The position numbers were made by a program, and so were the translations under genes. Positions 54,759-63,040 of a DNA stretch of 64,000 bases are shown here, in pieces (the first letter of the stretch is position 1; every line of letters starts with the position of its first letter). Under the pieces are notes generated by a model. The model did not search any database. It was given only the letters and a program-made list of their open reading frames with translations, and was not told where the DNA came from. The DNA lies in assembly GCA_017472255.1 (NCBI GenBank), contig JAFUQU010000011.1:248001-312000 (forward strand), read 5' to 3'. This DNA comes from Clostridia bacterium. Its GTDB lineage: Bacteria; Bacillota; Clostridia; Oscillospirales; CAG-272.

Positions 54759-56656
54759 TCAATTACCTCGAATCCGGCGAAAGCGTAGGGCGGGATGACA
54801 TCGTCCAGCTGAACGGCGCCGCCCTCAAGATGAAGCGGAACTTTGCCGATGGGCGTGAGCTTGCGATAGGCTTTGTCCAGCTTCACGCGACCCGGCAGCA
54901 CCTCGTCGATGCCGAAGTTCCACAGTCCCACGACCAGCTTGCCGCCGTCCCGTCTGCACAGCAGATACAGGTCGGTGTTGTGGGACAGATGGGCAGGAAG
55001 CGGATATCCCTGAAGCCATTCGATGGATTCCGCCAGCTGGCGCTGACGCTCGTAGCTTAAAAAGAGCTGCGACCGTCCCACGGCCTGCACCGCATCAAAG
55101 GCATAACCGAGCACACGCTGTCCCCGTCCGTTCACATAACGCCAGACGGCGGGATAATGCTCGCCGCCCGCAATCCACCAGCTAAGCACCTGAGCGCCCT
55201 CCGCCAGCTTCACCGCGCAGAGTCCGCGCACACCGGACGCCGGAATGCTCTCGCCGCCGAATTCCTCGTCGGAAACGCCGCCAAGGGGTTCGCGGGAAAT
55301 CATGCCGCTGACTTCGCCGCCGAGGATTTCCGCCGAAACCGCGTCCAAAATCAACGGAACCGTCGTGAAATACTCGTCCGCGTGGTTCGCCGCGCCGCCG
55401 AAAACGATAGCCGCCGATTTCCCGTCCCGCTCGTAGGCGGCGGGAATCGAGCAAAGCGCGCAGAGCTTTGCCGACGGACGGGCGATTTCCTGCTGAATGT
55501 GGACGGGCGCCAGCCCGGTGCAGTCCCGTTGCCCGTCGATATGCATCGGCTCGAAGCAGTACACGCCAACCGCCCGTCCGGTGAAGGCTTTGGCGATGGC
55601 GTCCCGCAGCGGGGCGTTGTGCAGGTGGCGGTCGATGTAGCCGGTCTCGTAAAGGGGTTTGCGGCGGTAGTCCAGCATATATTTCAGAATGCCGTCGGGC
55701 GTGCCGTCCGCCAGCAGCGCCTGATCGAAGCCCTCCACAAAAGCGGCGGGAACCACATAACGGGGGCGGGGATAGACGTCGCCCTCGGTGAAAACTTCGA
55801 TGTCGGGGGCGTATTCCCGGCACCATGCAAGCTGCGTCCGTTCGATTTCCACGATGCTTCCCAGATTCACCGAGCCAAGGCTGTGTGCGCTGTTCCAATA
55901 AGCCGCGCCGATCAGCCGCATGAAGGGTCTGGTTCCGCCCGCCAGCGCCCGGGAAAGCTCGATGGCGTCCGCGCCGTCCGCGTCCCACGTGGTCAGACAG
56001 GCGCACTGTCCGGCGCGGATGGACGGATTCACGCTGTCCACCGCCTCGCGGACGCGCCGTCCGAAGGTGAGCATCGTGTCCCGCATCACATCCAGCCAAA
56101 GCGCGCGCAGCTCGTTTGGCTTGCCGGTGAAGACCTGCGTCGCCAGCTCCTCTCTGGAAACGGGGCGTCCCAGCCGCCTTGAAAGCTCGGCAAGATGCAG
56201 CGGACAGGCACAGCCGATATCCACCGCACCGTGGCTGGACAGCCGCAGATCGTCGTCAATCATCAGCAATGTGGGGTTCTGCTCGCAGACGCGGCGGACG
56301 AAATTCAGGTAGTCCGCCATGTAACCTTCGTCCAGCGGGCAGAGGGAATCCCCCGCGCTTTTACCGGAATGGAGTCCGACAATCCGTGTGAACGCCTTTG
56401 TCCGGCTGGCAAGGGGTTCGGACAATTCGCCGCCGTGACCGAAGCCGGTAATCCAGACCCCGGCTTCGATGCCATTCGCCCGGTAAAAGTCGATGTTCTC
56501 CCGCAGAATGCCGATCACATGGTCAAGCTCGGTCGGGTCGTGGGGATTGGCGATGAAGATGAATACCCGGTCGGCGCCGGCCCGCTTCAGCTCGGAGAGG
56601 TAGAGGGGGCGGGTTTCGTTGGTGGATTTTTCGTTGATAAGTGGGATGGAAAGCAT
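54755..56656 (-). CDS. Large cytosolic protein resembling a TIM-barrel glycoside hydrolase (paralogue)
   Basis: 633 residues, no signal peptide. Paralogue of the 50177 protein, with the same two acidic blocks: 'TLLMIDDDLRLSSH' plus 'GCACPLHLAELSRRLG' near residues 133-165, and 'IEVFTEGDVYPRPRYVVPAA' near 287-305. The rest is quite divergent. The C-terminal end 'VVGLWNFGIDEVLPG' is a beta-sandwich-like motif often found at the end of hydrolases. It sits between a solute-binding-like lipoprotein gene (21 bp upstream) and an EamA transporter gene (4-bp overlap). The context suggests uptake and processing of a glycoside. Confidence 0.55.
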   Translation of the reverse strand: MLSIPLINEKSTNETRPLYLSELKRAGADRVFIFIANPHDPTELDHVIGILRENIDFYRANGIEAGVWITGFGHGGELSEPLASRTKAFTRIVGLHSGKSAGDSLCPLDEGYMADYLNFVRRVCEQNPTLLMIDDDLRLSSHGAVDIGCACPLHLAELSRRLGRPVSREELATQVFTGKPNELRALWLDVMRDTMLTFGRRVREAVDSVNPSIRAGQCACLTTWDADGADAIELSRALAGGTRPFMRLIGAAYWNSAHSLGSVNLGSIVEIERTQLAWCREYAPDIEVFTEGDVYPRPRYVVPAAFVEGFDQALLADGTPDGILKYMLDYRRKPLYETGYIDRHLHNAPLRDAIAKAFTGRAVGVYCFEPMHIDGQRDCTGLAPVHIQQEIARPSAKLCALCSIPAAYERDGKSAAIVFGGAANHADEYFTTVPLILDAVSAEILGGEVSGMISREPLGGVSDEEFGGESIPASGVRGLCAVKLAEGAQVLSWWIAGGEHYPAVWRYVNGRGQRVLGYAFDAVQAVGRSQLFLSYERQRQLAESIEWLQGYPLPAHLSHNTDLYLLCRRDGGKLVVGLWNFGIDEVLPGRVKLDKAYRKLTPIGKVPLHLEGGAVQLDDVIPPYAFAGFEVIE

Positions 56657-56677
56657 GGGAATGCTCCTTTCCGGAAT

Positions 56678-58144
56678 TTAATTTTCTTCCAGCATATCGA
56701 GGGTGTCCTGAATCCGCTGGAGGACAGTATCTTTGTTGGCAGCGATGGTGGAAGCAACGGCGCTGTTGCCCGCACCAAGCGCGGACTGAATGTTGCCGTA
56801 CAAACCGGACGTCCAGCCGTAGATGTAGGGAATGTCGAAGACGCGGGTGTCGCGAATCAGGTTCAGCATTTCGATGGATTCGTCGTTGCGCAGACCCTTC
56901 TGAGAGACGGTCACGTCGTAATAAATCGGCATGACGTCGGTGTAAGTCAGATAGGAGAGCGCGTCCATGATGATGCCGGTGGATTCGCAGTCATTGTTGG
57001 TTACGGGGATGCAGAAAGCGGGGCTGACGGTGGAACGGTAGCTGTAATATTCTTCCTGGGATTCGTCCAGCTTGGGCGAAGGCACGATGCCGAAAGAATC
57101 GTCCATGTCGCGGAACTTGGAGCTTGCCTTCAGCTCGGCAATCGTCACAAGGCAGCGACCGGCTTTGAAGGCGGCCTCGTAATGGTTGGGATCGGAGCTG
57201 TTCAGAAACATCCATTCGCCTTCGTTTGTGAACATGGCGGCGATTTTCTCGGCGGCGGTGTAGAAACGGTCGCTCTCGCAGGTGATGGTGGGCAGACCGT
57301 CGTCGCCCTTGTCAACGATTCTCGCGTTGGTTCCGCAGAGCAGCACCATCGGGGCGGTTGCGTTGCCCAGCATACCGTAAGAAGCGGAGCCGGAAGCGTC
57401 CCATGTGAAGTCGGTAGCGCCGTTCAGATTTGCGCCCAGTTTGGTCAGCTTGTGCATCTCGTCCAGCGTCCATTTGCCCGCCTTAACCATTTCGTAGGGC
57501 ATCTCGGTTTGAAGGTCAGCCATCATGTCCTCGTTGATAAAGACGCAGTAGGTTCCGTCGAAGCCCATCAGCGCAACGTCGGTGGCGGCGATGTAGAGAG
57601 TTTCGCTCTCGCCGACGGTGGCGTCGCGGAGGACGTTCTGATCCCACCACGGCTCGTCAAGCTGGAGGGTGGAGATCTTCGACAGGTCGGCGAAGCTGCC
57701 GCCGGTGATCAGGGACGAACAGTAATCGCTGCGCAGGAAAGCGACCTGATAGGTATTATCGCCCGCCATGACCGCGGTGTTCAGCATTGTGTGAGTCTTT
57801 TCGAGGTTTTCTTCGACTACATCAATGTCAACCTTGAACTTCTCTTCCACAAAGGTATTGCGGTTGTAGATGGCATCGTCCAGCGATTCGCCGGTGGCTT
57901 CATCGAAGTGGATGTCGGTGTAGAAGCCCCATGTGGTGGTGGAGTTGAGGATGGTGAACTTCTCACCGTTCATGTTCAGCTCCGGGTATTCGTAGGCAGG
58001 CTCGGTCTCGGCGGGCGTGGTGGAATCGGGCGCGGAAGTTGTGGTGTCATCCGACGGTGCGGCGGTCTGGCTGTCACCGCAGGAAGCGGCGGATGCGCAG
58101 AGCAGCGCGGCAAGGATCAGGGAAAAAATGCGTTTGGATTTCAT
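56678..58144 (-). CDS. Extracellular solute-binding-like lipoprotein
   Basis: 488 residues. Lipobox 'ASAASC' (Cys near 22) and a Thr/Pro linker. It is very close to the 41801 protein throughout: 'MNGEKFTILNSTTTWGFYT', 'STLQLDEPWWDQNVLRDA', 'HYEAAFKAGRCLVTIAELKA' and 'GIIMDALSYLTYTDVMPIYY' are identical in both, while the linker and ligand-lobe segments differ. This suggests a duplication with altered ligand. First gene of a three-gene operon (lipoprotein, hydrolase-like protein, EamA transporter). Ribosome site CAGGAGGAATTTCAC. Confidence 0.78.
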   Translation of the reverse strand: MKSKRIFSLILAALLCASAASCGDSQTAAPSDDTTTSAPDSTTPAETEPAYEYPELNMNGEKFTILNSTTTWGFYTDIHFDEATGESLDDAIYNRNTFVEEKFKVDIDVVEENLEKTHTMLNTAVMAGDNTYQVAFLRSDYCSSLITGGSFADLSKISTLQLDEPWWDQNVLRDATVGESETLYIAATDVALMGFDGTYCVFINEDMMADLQTEMPYEMVKAGKWTLDEMHKLTKLGANLNGATDFTWDASGSASYGMLGNATAPMVLLCGTNARIVDKGDDGLPTITCESDRFYTAAEKIAAMFTNEGEWMFLNSSDPNHYEAAFKAGRCLVTIAELKASSKFRDMDDSFGIVPSPKLDESQEEYYSYRSTVSPAFCIPVTNNDCESTGIIMDALSYLTYTDVMPIYYDVTVSQKGLRNDESIEMLNLIRDTRVFDIPYIYGWTSGLYGNIQSALGAGNSAVASTIAANKDTVLQRIQDTLDMLEEN

Positions 58145-58177
58145 GTGAAATTCCTCCTGAAATGATTTTACGCCCCT

Positions 58178-58206
58178 ATTATAGCAGACTGCCGCGCCGA
58201 TGTAAA
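58178..58206 (-). promoter_or_regulatory. Sigma-A promoter of the 58.1-53.9 kb operon
   Basis: Minus-strand -35 TTTACA (58201-58206) and -10 TATAAT (58178-58183), spacer 17 bp. Confidence 0.8.
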
Positions 58207-58259
58207 GGGCTTATATTCGCATGGGCGGTGCTAAATTGCGATAAAATCTCCGTTTGGGG

Positions 58260-58288
58260 TTGCATTTCGGAAGAAAATGCGGTATCAT
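58260..58288 (+). promoter_or_regulatory. Promoter of the divergent AraC gene with an internal dyad
   Basis: -35 TTGCAT (58260-58265) and -10 TATCAT (58283-58288), spacer 17 bp. An inverted repeat GCATTT/AAATGC (58262-58267 with 58275-58280) spans the spacer and is a candidate regulator site. Confidence 0.6.
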
Positions 58289-58308
58289 AATATCAGGGAG
58301 GGGATTCC

Positions 58309-59283
58309 ATGGTCTTCTACGAAATTCGCATTACGAGCCAGCCGCGCATCCGTTTCGCCTGTTCGGACACGCTGGAGCTGCGTCCGGGCAGCCGGAACAT
58401 CATCGATCACCGCCGGGATATGATCGAGCTGTCGCTGAACGAATACGCCACCAATCAAATCGCGACCGAATCCGGCAGCTATACGCAGATTCCCCATACG
58501 CTGGGGGTATTCATGCCCGACTGCCGGTATGTGATTACGCCGCAGATTGACGAGCCGACGCGGGTTACAAGCAATTCCGTCGCCGTGCAGATCGACGGGC
58601 TGGATTACCGTCGCCGCGATCTTCCGGAAACGGAGGCGGCGGAGATTATCCGCGCGGGGGATGCCGACACAATCTTTCTGCCCCGGTTTCTGCCGATGGA
58701 CGAGGACACGCTGATCATGTATCAGAGCATTTCCAAAACGCTGATGAACCATTATGCCGCAGCGGGCGCCAGCGAGCGGATGCTCGCCGTCGCCTGCTGG
58801 TATGAGCTGGCGGCGCTGGTGAACACGCTGTTCTGCGAATCGGTGCTTGGCGCGGCGGGGAAGCGGGACGCTTCGGGGGCGTACTACGTACACAAGGCGA
58901 AGAAATATCTGTGCGCCCATTTCTGCGAAGGGCTGACGCTGGAGCAGGTGGCGGCGGAGCTTGGCATATCCAAAAGCTATCTTTGCGGCGTATTCCGGGC
59001 GGGCACCGGACAGACGGTTATCGGCTACATCAACACCCTGCGTATGCAGCGGGTTCGGGAACGGATCACCGGAACGAACGACAGCTTTGCGTCCATCTGC
59101 GCGGGAGTTGGATTGCATGATATGCGTTATGCCCAGCGGCTGTTCAAGAAGCATTTCGGCGTGAGTATGCAGCGCTGCCGACAGCTGGAGCACGGAATTT
59201 CGCTCTACCACACCAATCCGTGGAAGCGCGACGCCATCGACCACGATATCTACGATGACGAGAAGAACGCCGACGGGCAGTAG
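58309..59283 (+). CDS. AraC-family regulator
   Basis: 324 residues. The N-terminal part (1-170) has a cupin-like ligand domain ('ELSLNEYATNQIATESGSYTQIPHTLGVFMPDCRYVI', in parts). The C-terminal double HTH has 'LTLEQVAAELGISKSYLCGVFRAGTGQTVIGYINTLRMQRVRE' (about 216-260, parts) and 'FASICAGVGLHDMRYAQRLFKKHFGVSMQRCRQ'. Divergent from the lipoprotein-hydrolase-EamA operon, 165 bp away, so it is the likely regulator of that operon in response to a sugar. The stop codon lies in the terminator loop. Confidence 0.88.
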   Translation: MVFYEIRITSQPRIRFACSDTLELRPGSRNIIDHRRDMIELSLNEYATNQIATESGSYTQIPHTLGVFMPDCRYVITPQIDEPTRVTSNSVAVQIDGLDYRRRDLPETEAAEIIRAGDADTIFLPRFLPMDEDTLIMYQSISKTLMNHYAAAGASERMLAVACWYELAALVNTLFCESVLGAAGKRDASGAYYVHKAKKYLCAHFCEGLTLEQVAAELGISKSYLCGVFRAGTGQTVIGYINTLRMQRVRERITGTNDSFASICAGVGLHDMRYAQRLFKKHFGVSMQRCRQLEHGISLYHTNPWKRDAIDHDIYDDEKNADGQ

Positions 59284-59299
59284 CCCGTCGGCGTTCTTC
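59262..59299. terminator. Bidirectional terminator between AraC and HD genes
   Basis: A 17-bp perfect stem (59262-59278 with 59283-59299, core GAACGCCGACGGGC) with a 4-base loop. It overlaps the 3' ends of both convergent genes. Confidence 0.8.
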
Positions 59300-59876
59300 A
59301 CAGGGGCATCCGCACGGACGGGATGCCTTCCAGCACGAGACGGCTGGCGAGTTGGATTTCCTCGATCATGTAGGTATTGCGGCTGAACACCTCGTAGGTC
59401 GAGCAGAACTTGTCCACCGCGCTGACCAGCCAGCTTTCCCGATAAAGGGGAAGGAAAAAGGTCAGGGGGAACATATGCTTGGTGATGATGTCCTTCTCCC
59501 GATCGCTCAATTCAAAATCGAACTGGGCGTTGGAAAAGGCGGTGTAGGGGTGTGAGAAGCCGTGAAGCCTTAGCAGCCCGCGATAGAAGGAAGGCGGCGG
59601 GGTTGTGTGCCAGTCGTAGAGAAAGTAATCATGGAGCAGTGCGCCGCGCACCAGCTCGCAAAGATTAAAGCCGAGCCATGGATAGCGCCTTGCGATACGG
59701 TAGGAGAAGTATGCCACCGCCAGGCTGTGGGTCAGGCAGGAAGTGTTGCCGTGCTGGGTGAAAGCGGCCTCTTCGGCAATGCGGGAGCCGGAGATCGTCT
59801 GTGCTACAAGGTCGAGAAATTCAGGTTGAGTACAGATATTCACGTTGGACGATTGGTTCCTTTCGACAAAATACAT
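59298..59876 (-). CDS. HD-domain phosphohydrolase-like protein
   Basis: 192 residues. 'HGNTSCLTHSLAVAYFSY' gives the first metal His, 'LLHDYFLYDWH' the HD dyad, and 'ITKHMFPL' the following His, the order expected of HD-domain hydrolases of the small 'HD' group in Clostridia. The substrate could be a nucleotide or an unrelated phosphoester. Own promoter; convergent with the AraC gene. Confidence 0.75.
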   Translation of the reverse strand: MYFVERNQSSNVNICTQPEFLDLVAQTISGSRIAEEAAFTQHGNTSCLTHSLAVAYFSYRIARRYPWLGFNLCELVRGALLHDYFLYDWHTTPPPSFYRGLLRLHGFSHPYTAFSNAQFDFELSDREKDIITKHMFPLTFFLPLYRESWLVSAVDKFCSTYEVFSRNTYMIEEIQLASRLVLEGIPSVRMPL

Positions 59877-59882
59877 ATCTAC

Positions 59883-59911
59883 ATTATAGCAGATATTGAA
59901 GATTACATCAA
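59883..59911 (-). promoter_or_regulatory. Sigma-A promoter of the HD-domain gene
   Basis: Minus-strand -35 TTGATG (59906-59911) and -10 TATAAT (59883-59888), spacer 17 bp. The -10 box lies within 10 bases of the annotated ATG at 59876, so the leader is very short or the ATG is further in. Confidence 0.55.
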
Positions 59912-59953
59912 GCAGCGATGGTGAACAATATGTGAACTCAATATGAAATCAAA

Positions 59954-59988
59954 GACGCACACTTGCAGTCATAGCTGCAGTGTGCGTC
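59954..59988 (-). terminator. Terminator of the NERD gene
   Basis: Stem GACGCACAC/GTGTGCGTC (59954-59962 with 59980-59988) plus TGCAG/CTGCA, followed on the minus strand by TTTGATTTC. Confidence 0.75.
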
Positions 59989-60012
59989 CGAATTACTTAT
60001 AGTTCCACGGAA

Positions 60013-60690
60013 TTATTTATAATTCCGTATGGCACGCTTATGCTTTCGAGCGACATCCTTGCCGCTCACAATTTTACCGGCGATAGCCCGCCGCACCCTT
60101 CCGACCTGCGAAGTGGAGAGGGCGTTCTTCTTGCCCACGCGGCGGATGTAGCCCACCAGTCCCTCGGTGGGGATGACGTTGTCATGCTTCTTGGAAAAGG
60201 TGACACGATGGGACGTGAACACCACAATATTATACATCGGGACGTTGTACTGCCCCTCGGCTTTCAAAATTTCCTGCACGATTTTCACGTGGGTGTTGTT
60301 CTGGCGGATGGGGTTGTAGAACTGGATTTTTTTGTCGTTGTAGGTCTGCCACCAATTGCGCTCGTCCGGGCTTTGAATGTAGCCGTTGTGGCTCTTGACC
60401 TCGATGACGTAAACGCCGCTGCGGGTGATGACCAGATGATCGATCTCTGCGTGCTTGTCCGGCGTGTTCAGGTAGGGCAGGTAGATGCCCGAAAAGACCG
60501 CCGCGTCGCCGAAATTCTTCTTGAGCAGGGCGTCGATGCGCGCCTCGCTTTCCCGACCGTACTGTTCGATTTTGCGTCGGCGGGCGGTGGTTTTGTACCG
60601 CACGACGATCGCAAAGGCGGCGATCACAACTGCCAGCGTGCCGACCAGCGTGGCAAGGCAGATGAGAAGGGTTTTTATGTTATCGTTCAT
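60013..60690 (-). CDS. NERD-domain membrane-anchored protein
   Basis: 225 residues. One N-terminal transmembrane helix (about 8-30) is followed by a NERD nuclease-related domain: 'GRESEARIDALLKKNF', 'AEIDHLVITRSGVYVIEVKSHNGYI', and 'YNIVVFTSHRVTF'. The D-x...-E-x-K arrangement ('EIDHLVI' then 'VIEVK') matches the restriction-endonuclease-like active site. Its role is unknown, possibly nucleic-acid processing at the membrane. It lies 71 bp downstream of the ACP gene, past a hairpin. Confidence 0.88.
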   Translation of the reverse strand: MNDNIKTLLICLATLVGTLAVVIAAFAIVVRYKTTARRRKIEQYGRESEARIDALLKKNFGDAAVFSGIYLPYLNTPDKHAEIDHLVITRSGVYVIEVKSHNGYIQSPDERNWWQTYNDKKIQFYNPIRQNNTHVKIVQEILKAEGQYNVPMYNIVVFTSHRVTFSKKHDNVIPTEGLVGYIRRVGKKNALSTSQVGRVRRAIAGKIVSGKDVARKHKRAIRNYK

Positions 60691-60726
60691 TAAAAGGGTT
60701 GTATCCTGACTTTGTTCATTTTGTTA

Positions 60727-60749
60727 CAGGCGGCGCTATGCGCCGCCTG
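60727..60749 (-). terminator. Hairpin after the ACP gene
   Basis: Stem CAGGCGGCG/CGCCGCCTG (60727-60735 with 60741-60749), followed on the minus strand by TAACAAAATG, a weak tail, so read-through into the NERD gene is likely. Confidence 0.6.
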
Positions 60750-60761
60750 CTTTTGTTGCTA

Positions 60762-60986
60762 TTACTCCAAGGACTGAAGATAGTTGACCACATCGCCCAC
60801 CGAGATGAACTTGGAAAGCTGCTTGTCGTCAATCTCCACGCCCAGCTTATCCTCGCAGAGCAGGATCAGGTCAGCCAGCTCCAGCGAATTGATGCCCAGA
60901 TCGCCGGTCAGCTCGGCGTCCATGGTGATAAGCTCGGGATCGATGGACAGATCGTCCACCAGAATGTTTTTCAGCTGTTCGTACAT
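60762..60986 (-). CDS. Acyl carrier protein
   Basis: 74 residues from the ATG at 60986, 8 bases after GAAGGA; the ATG at 60995 overlaps that site. 'GDLGINSLELADLILLCEDKLG' carries the phosphopantetheine serine (Ser34), although the usual D of the DSL motif is N. The overall charge pattern is of ACP. It is encoded right after an AMP-forming ligase gene (29 bp), so it is likely loaded by that ligase rather than serving only bulk fatty-acid synthesis. Confidence 0.88.
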   Translation of the reverse strand: MYEQLKNILVDDLSIDPELITMDAELTGDLGINSLELADLILLCEDKLGVEIDDKQLSKFISVGDVVNYLQSLE

Positions 60987-61015
60987 TGGAATCATCCTTC
61001 GTTAATTTATATATT

Positions 61016-62743
61016 TTACTGATACAGGAAACGCTTGATTTTCTTGGAGGTCGTTTTTTCAAACTCCTCGGTGCGAACTTCAACGGCGGTCATGTGTTTG
61101 AAGGAGGGCAGTTCGCGGTTAATCTTGTTGACCTCGTCCTTGATGGCGGTGTCGATTTCGTCCTGGCTCTTGCCCTCAAACTGATCGAGGTCGGGGAAGA
61201 TCAGCGCGGTGATGGCGATTTCGCCGGAAGCCTCGTCCTTGCGTCCGACAACCACCGATTCCTTAATCAGCGTGCTGTGGGACAGGTGCTCCTCCAGCTC
61301 CTCAGGGAAGACGTTCTTGCCGTTGGAGAGGATAATCACGTTCTTCTTGCGTCCGGTGATAAAGATGTAGCCGTCCTTATCTATGTAACCGATATCGCCG
61401 GTGCGGAAGTAATATTCGCGGGGGGTGAAGACCTCGCGGGTCGCCTTGTCGTTCTTGTAGTAGCCCAGCATGACGTTGTCGCCCTTGGCAACGATCTCGC
61501 CAGTTTCGTCCCGAGGATCCTCGCGCTCGATTTTCACGTCCACGCCGAAGACGGGCTTACCCGCCGAACCGAAGCGGGGCGGAATGACTTCGGGGGGATT
61601 GCAGGCCAGCAGAGGCGCGCACTCGGTGATGCCGTAGCCCTCGTAAATCGTAATGCCGAAGGAATAGAAATCCTTGAGAATCTGCGGGCTGATGGGCGCG
61701 CCGCCGCAGATCATGGTCTTAACCTCGCCGCCCAGCGCGCCGAGAATCTGACCGAAGAACTTCGCGCGCAGGTCGATGCCGATTTTCAGCAGAGCGTCGG
61801 ACACCTTCATCAGCGTGCGGACAGCCTTTTCCTTGCCTTTTTTGCGGATTTCGTCCCAGATGCGCTTGTAGATCGTTTCCACAAACAGCGGAACCAGCAC
61901 CAGCGCGTTGGGCTTGAAGTTGGCAAAGTTACGCATGACGTACTTCAGGCTCTCGTTGATGTAAGCGGTGGCGCCCAGATTGATAACCGCCAGATGACCG
62001 CAGGTCATTTCGTAGGTGTGATGCTGCGGAAGCACCGAAACCAGACGGGTGGTATCGTCGTAGGGGGTAGTCAGGCAGGATGCCCACGCGGCAGTGACCA
62101 GGTTTTTCATGCAGAGCATGACGCCCTTGGACGTGCCGGTGGTGCCGGAAGTAAAGAGGATGGCGCACATCTTCTCCTTATCGATGACGCGGGAGCTGTA
62201 GGAAAGGTCGCGGTTTTCAAGCCCCTGCTTGCCCAGCTTGAGGATGTCCTCCCAGGGCATGACGACGGGCTGATGGGGCAGGGAAGAATCCACGCTGTCC
62301 TCGCCGTTCATGGGAACGAAGAAGCGGAGCTTCGGCATCTGCTCAGCCAGCGCGGTCAGCTTTCCGGCGAAGTCGGAGGAGTAGACGATCATCTGACATT
62401 CCGCCAGATTGAGGAAGCCCACCATCTGTTCGATGGAAACTTCCTTGTCCAGCGGCACGATGACGCTGTTGGTGTTGACGGTGCCCAGATAGGTGACGGT
62501 GAACTTTGCCGAGGTCTCGCCGACCACGGCGATATGCGCGCCGATCAGGTCGAGGGTGGACAGCGCGGTGCCGAACTGCTCAACCTCATCGCGCAGGCGG
62601 TTGTAAGAGAATTCCACCTGCTGCTTGGTCTCCTTGTCCTTGTAGACGTACAGCGGCTTATCGCCGTACAGGAACGCGGAGCCGATGACCATATCGCGCA
62701 GATCTTTGATTTCGCGCGGGGGTCTGCGTTTGATAGCTTTCAT
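61016..62743 (-). CDS. AMP-dependent acyl-CoA/acyl-ACP synthetase
   Basis: 575 residues. ANL-superfamily motifs: 'CAILFTSGTTGTSKGVML' (A3, near residue 195), 'YEGYGITECAPLLACN' (A5), 'YYFRTGDIGYIDKDGYIFITGRKKNVIILSNG' (A7-A8, in parts) and the C-terminal Lys in 'TTSKKIKRFLYQ' (A10). It activates a fatty or other carboxylic acid as an adenylate and transfers it to CoA or ACP. The ACP gene next door makes acyl-ACP a reasonable product. A consensus promoter lies upstream. Confidence 0.9.
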   Translation of the reverse strand: MKAIKRRPPREIKDLRDMVIGSAFLYGDKPLYVYKDKETKQQVEFSYNRLRDEVEQFGTALSTLDLIGAHIAVVGETSAKFTVTYLGTVNTNSVIVPLDKEVSIEQMVGFLNLAECQMIVYSSDFAGKLTALAEQMPKLRFFVPMNGEDSVDSSLPHQPVVMPWEDILKLGKQGLENRDLSYSSRVIDKEKMCAILFTSGTTGTSKGVMLCMKNLVTAAWASCLTTPYDDTTRLVSVLPQHHTYEMTCGHLAVINLGATAYINESLKYVMRNFANFKPNALVLVPLFVETIYKRIWDEIRKKGKEKAVRTLMKVSDALLKIGIDLRAKFFGQILGALGGEVKTMICGGAPISPQILKDFYSFGITIYEGYGITECAPLLACNPPEVIPPRFGSAGKPVFGVDVKIEREDPRDETGEIVAKGDNVMLGYYKNDKATREVFTPREYYFRTGDIGYIDKDGYIFITGRKKNVIILSNGKNVFPEELEEHLSHSTLIKESVVVGRKDEASGEIAITALIFPDLDQFEGKSQDEIDTAIKDEVNKINRELPSFKHMTAVEVRTEEFEKTTSKKIKRFLYQ

Positions 62744-62788
62744 AATATTTTTAATCCTTTGATGTAAGAATAGATTTCACCAAATATA

Positions 62789-62817
62789 ATTATACTATAA
62801 TTCGACCGATTTGTCAA
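62789..62817 (-). promoter_or_regulatory. Consensus sigma-A promoter of the ligase-ACP unit
   Basis: Minus-strand -35 TTGACA (62812-62817), -10 TATAAT (62789-62794), spacer 17 bp. Confidence 0.87.
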
Positions 62818-62879
62818 GAGATTAACGGTTTGTTTACAATGGGAGATTGGTACGTTGCTTTTACCATAATCCAAAAACC

Positions 62880-62986
62880 AACTAACCTATGGCGGGCGTC
62901 GCCCTCGTCGCCCGCCATGGGAACAGAGCGCACAAATGAGCGTATTGTTAGGCGGCGACGAGGGCGACGCCGCCTATAGGTTAGTT
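62880..62986. repeat. GC-rich inverted-repeat element
   Basis: Terminal arms AACTAACCTAT/ATAGGTTAGTT (62880-62890 with 62976-62986) continue into GGCGGGCGTCGCC-like arms meeting GGCGACGCCGCC, an imperfect stem of about 35 bp around a 33-bp loop. Remnants may occur at 20998-21066, and the core GACGCCCTCGTCG/CGACGAGGGCG recurs at 37900. It could be a small non-autonomous element. No gene is found in 62820-63040. Confidence 0.75.
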
Positions 62987-63040
62987 TGCTTTGGATAAAG
63001 AAGGCTTATTTGTTTGACTTTGGGAAAGAAAACTTACAAT

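Noticed and set aside
60986..62767. A 593-residue open frame on the plus strand opposite the AMP ligase gene
   Set aside because: It mirrors the ligase codons in GC-rich DNA, lacks a ribosome site and domain motifs, and spans the ACP start region. The minus-strand protein has the full set of ANL motifs.
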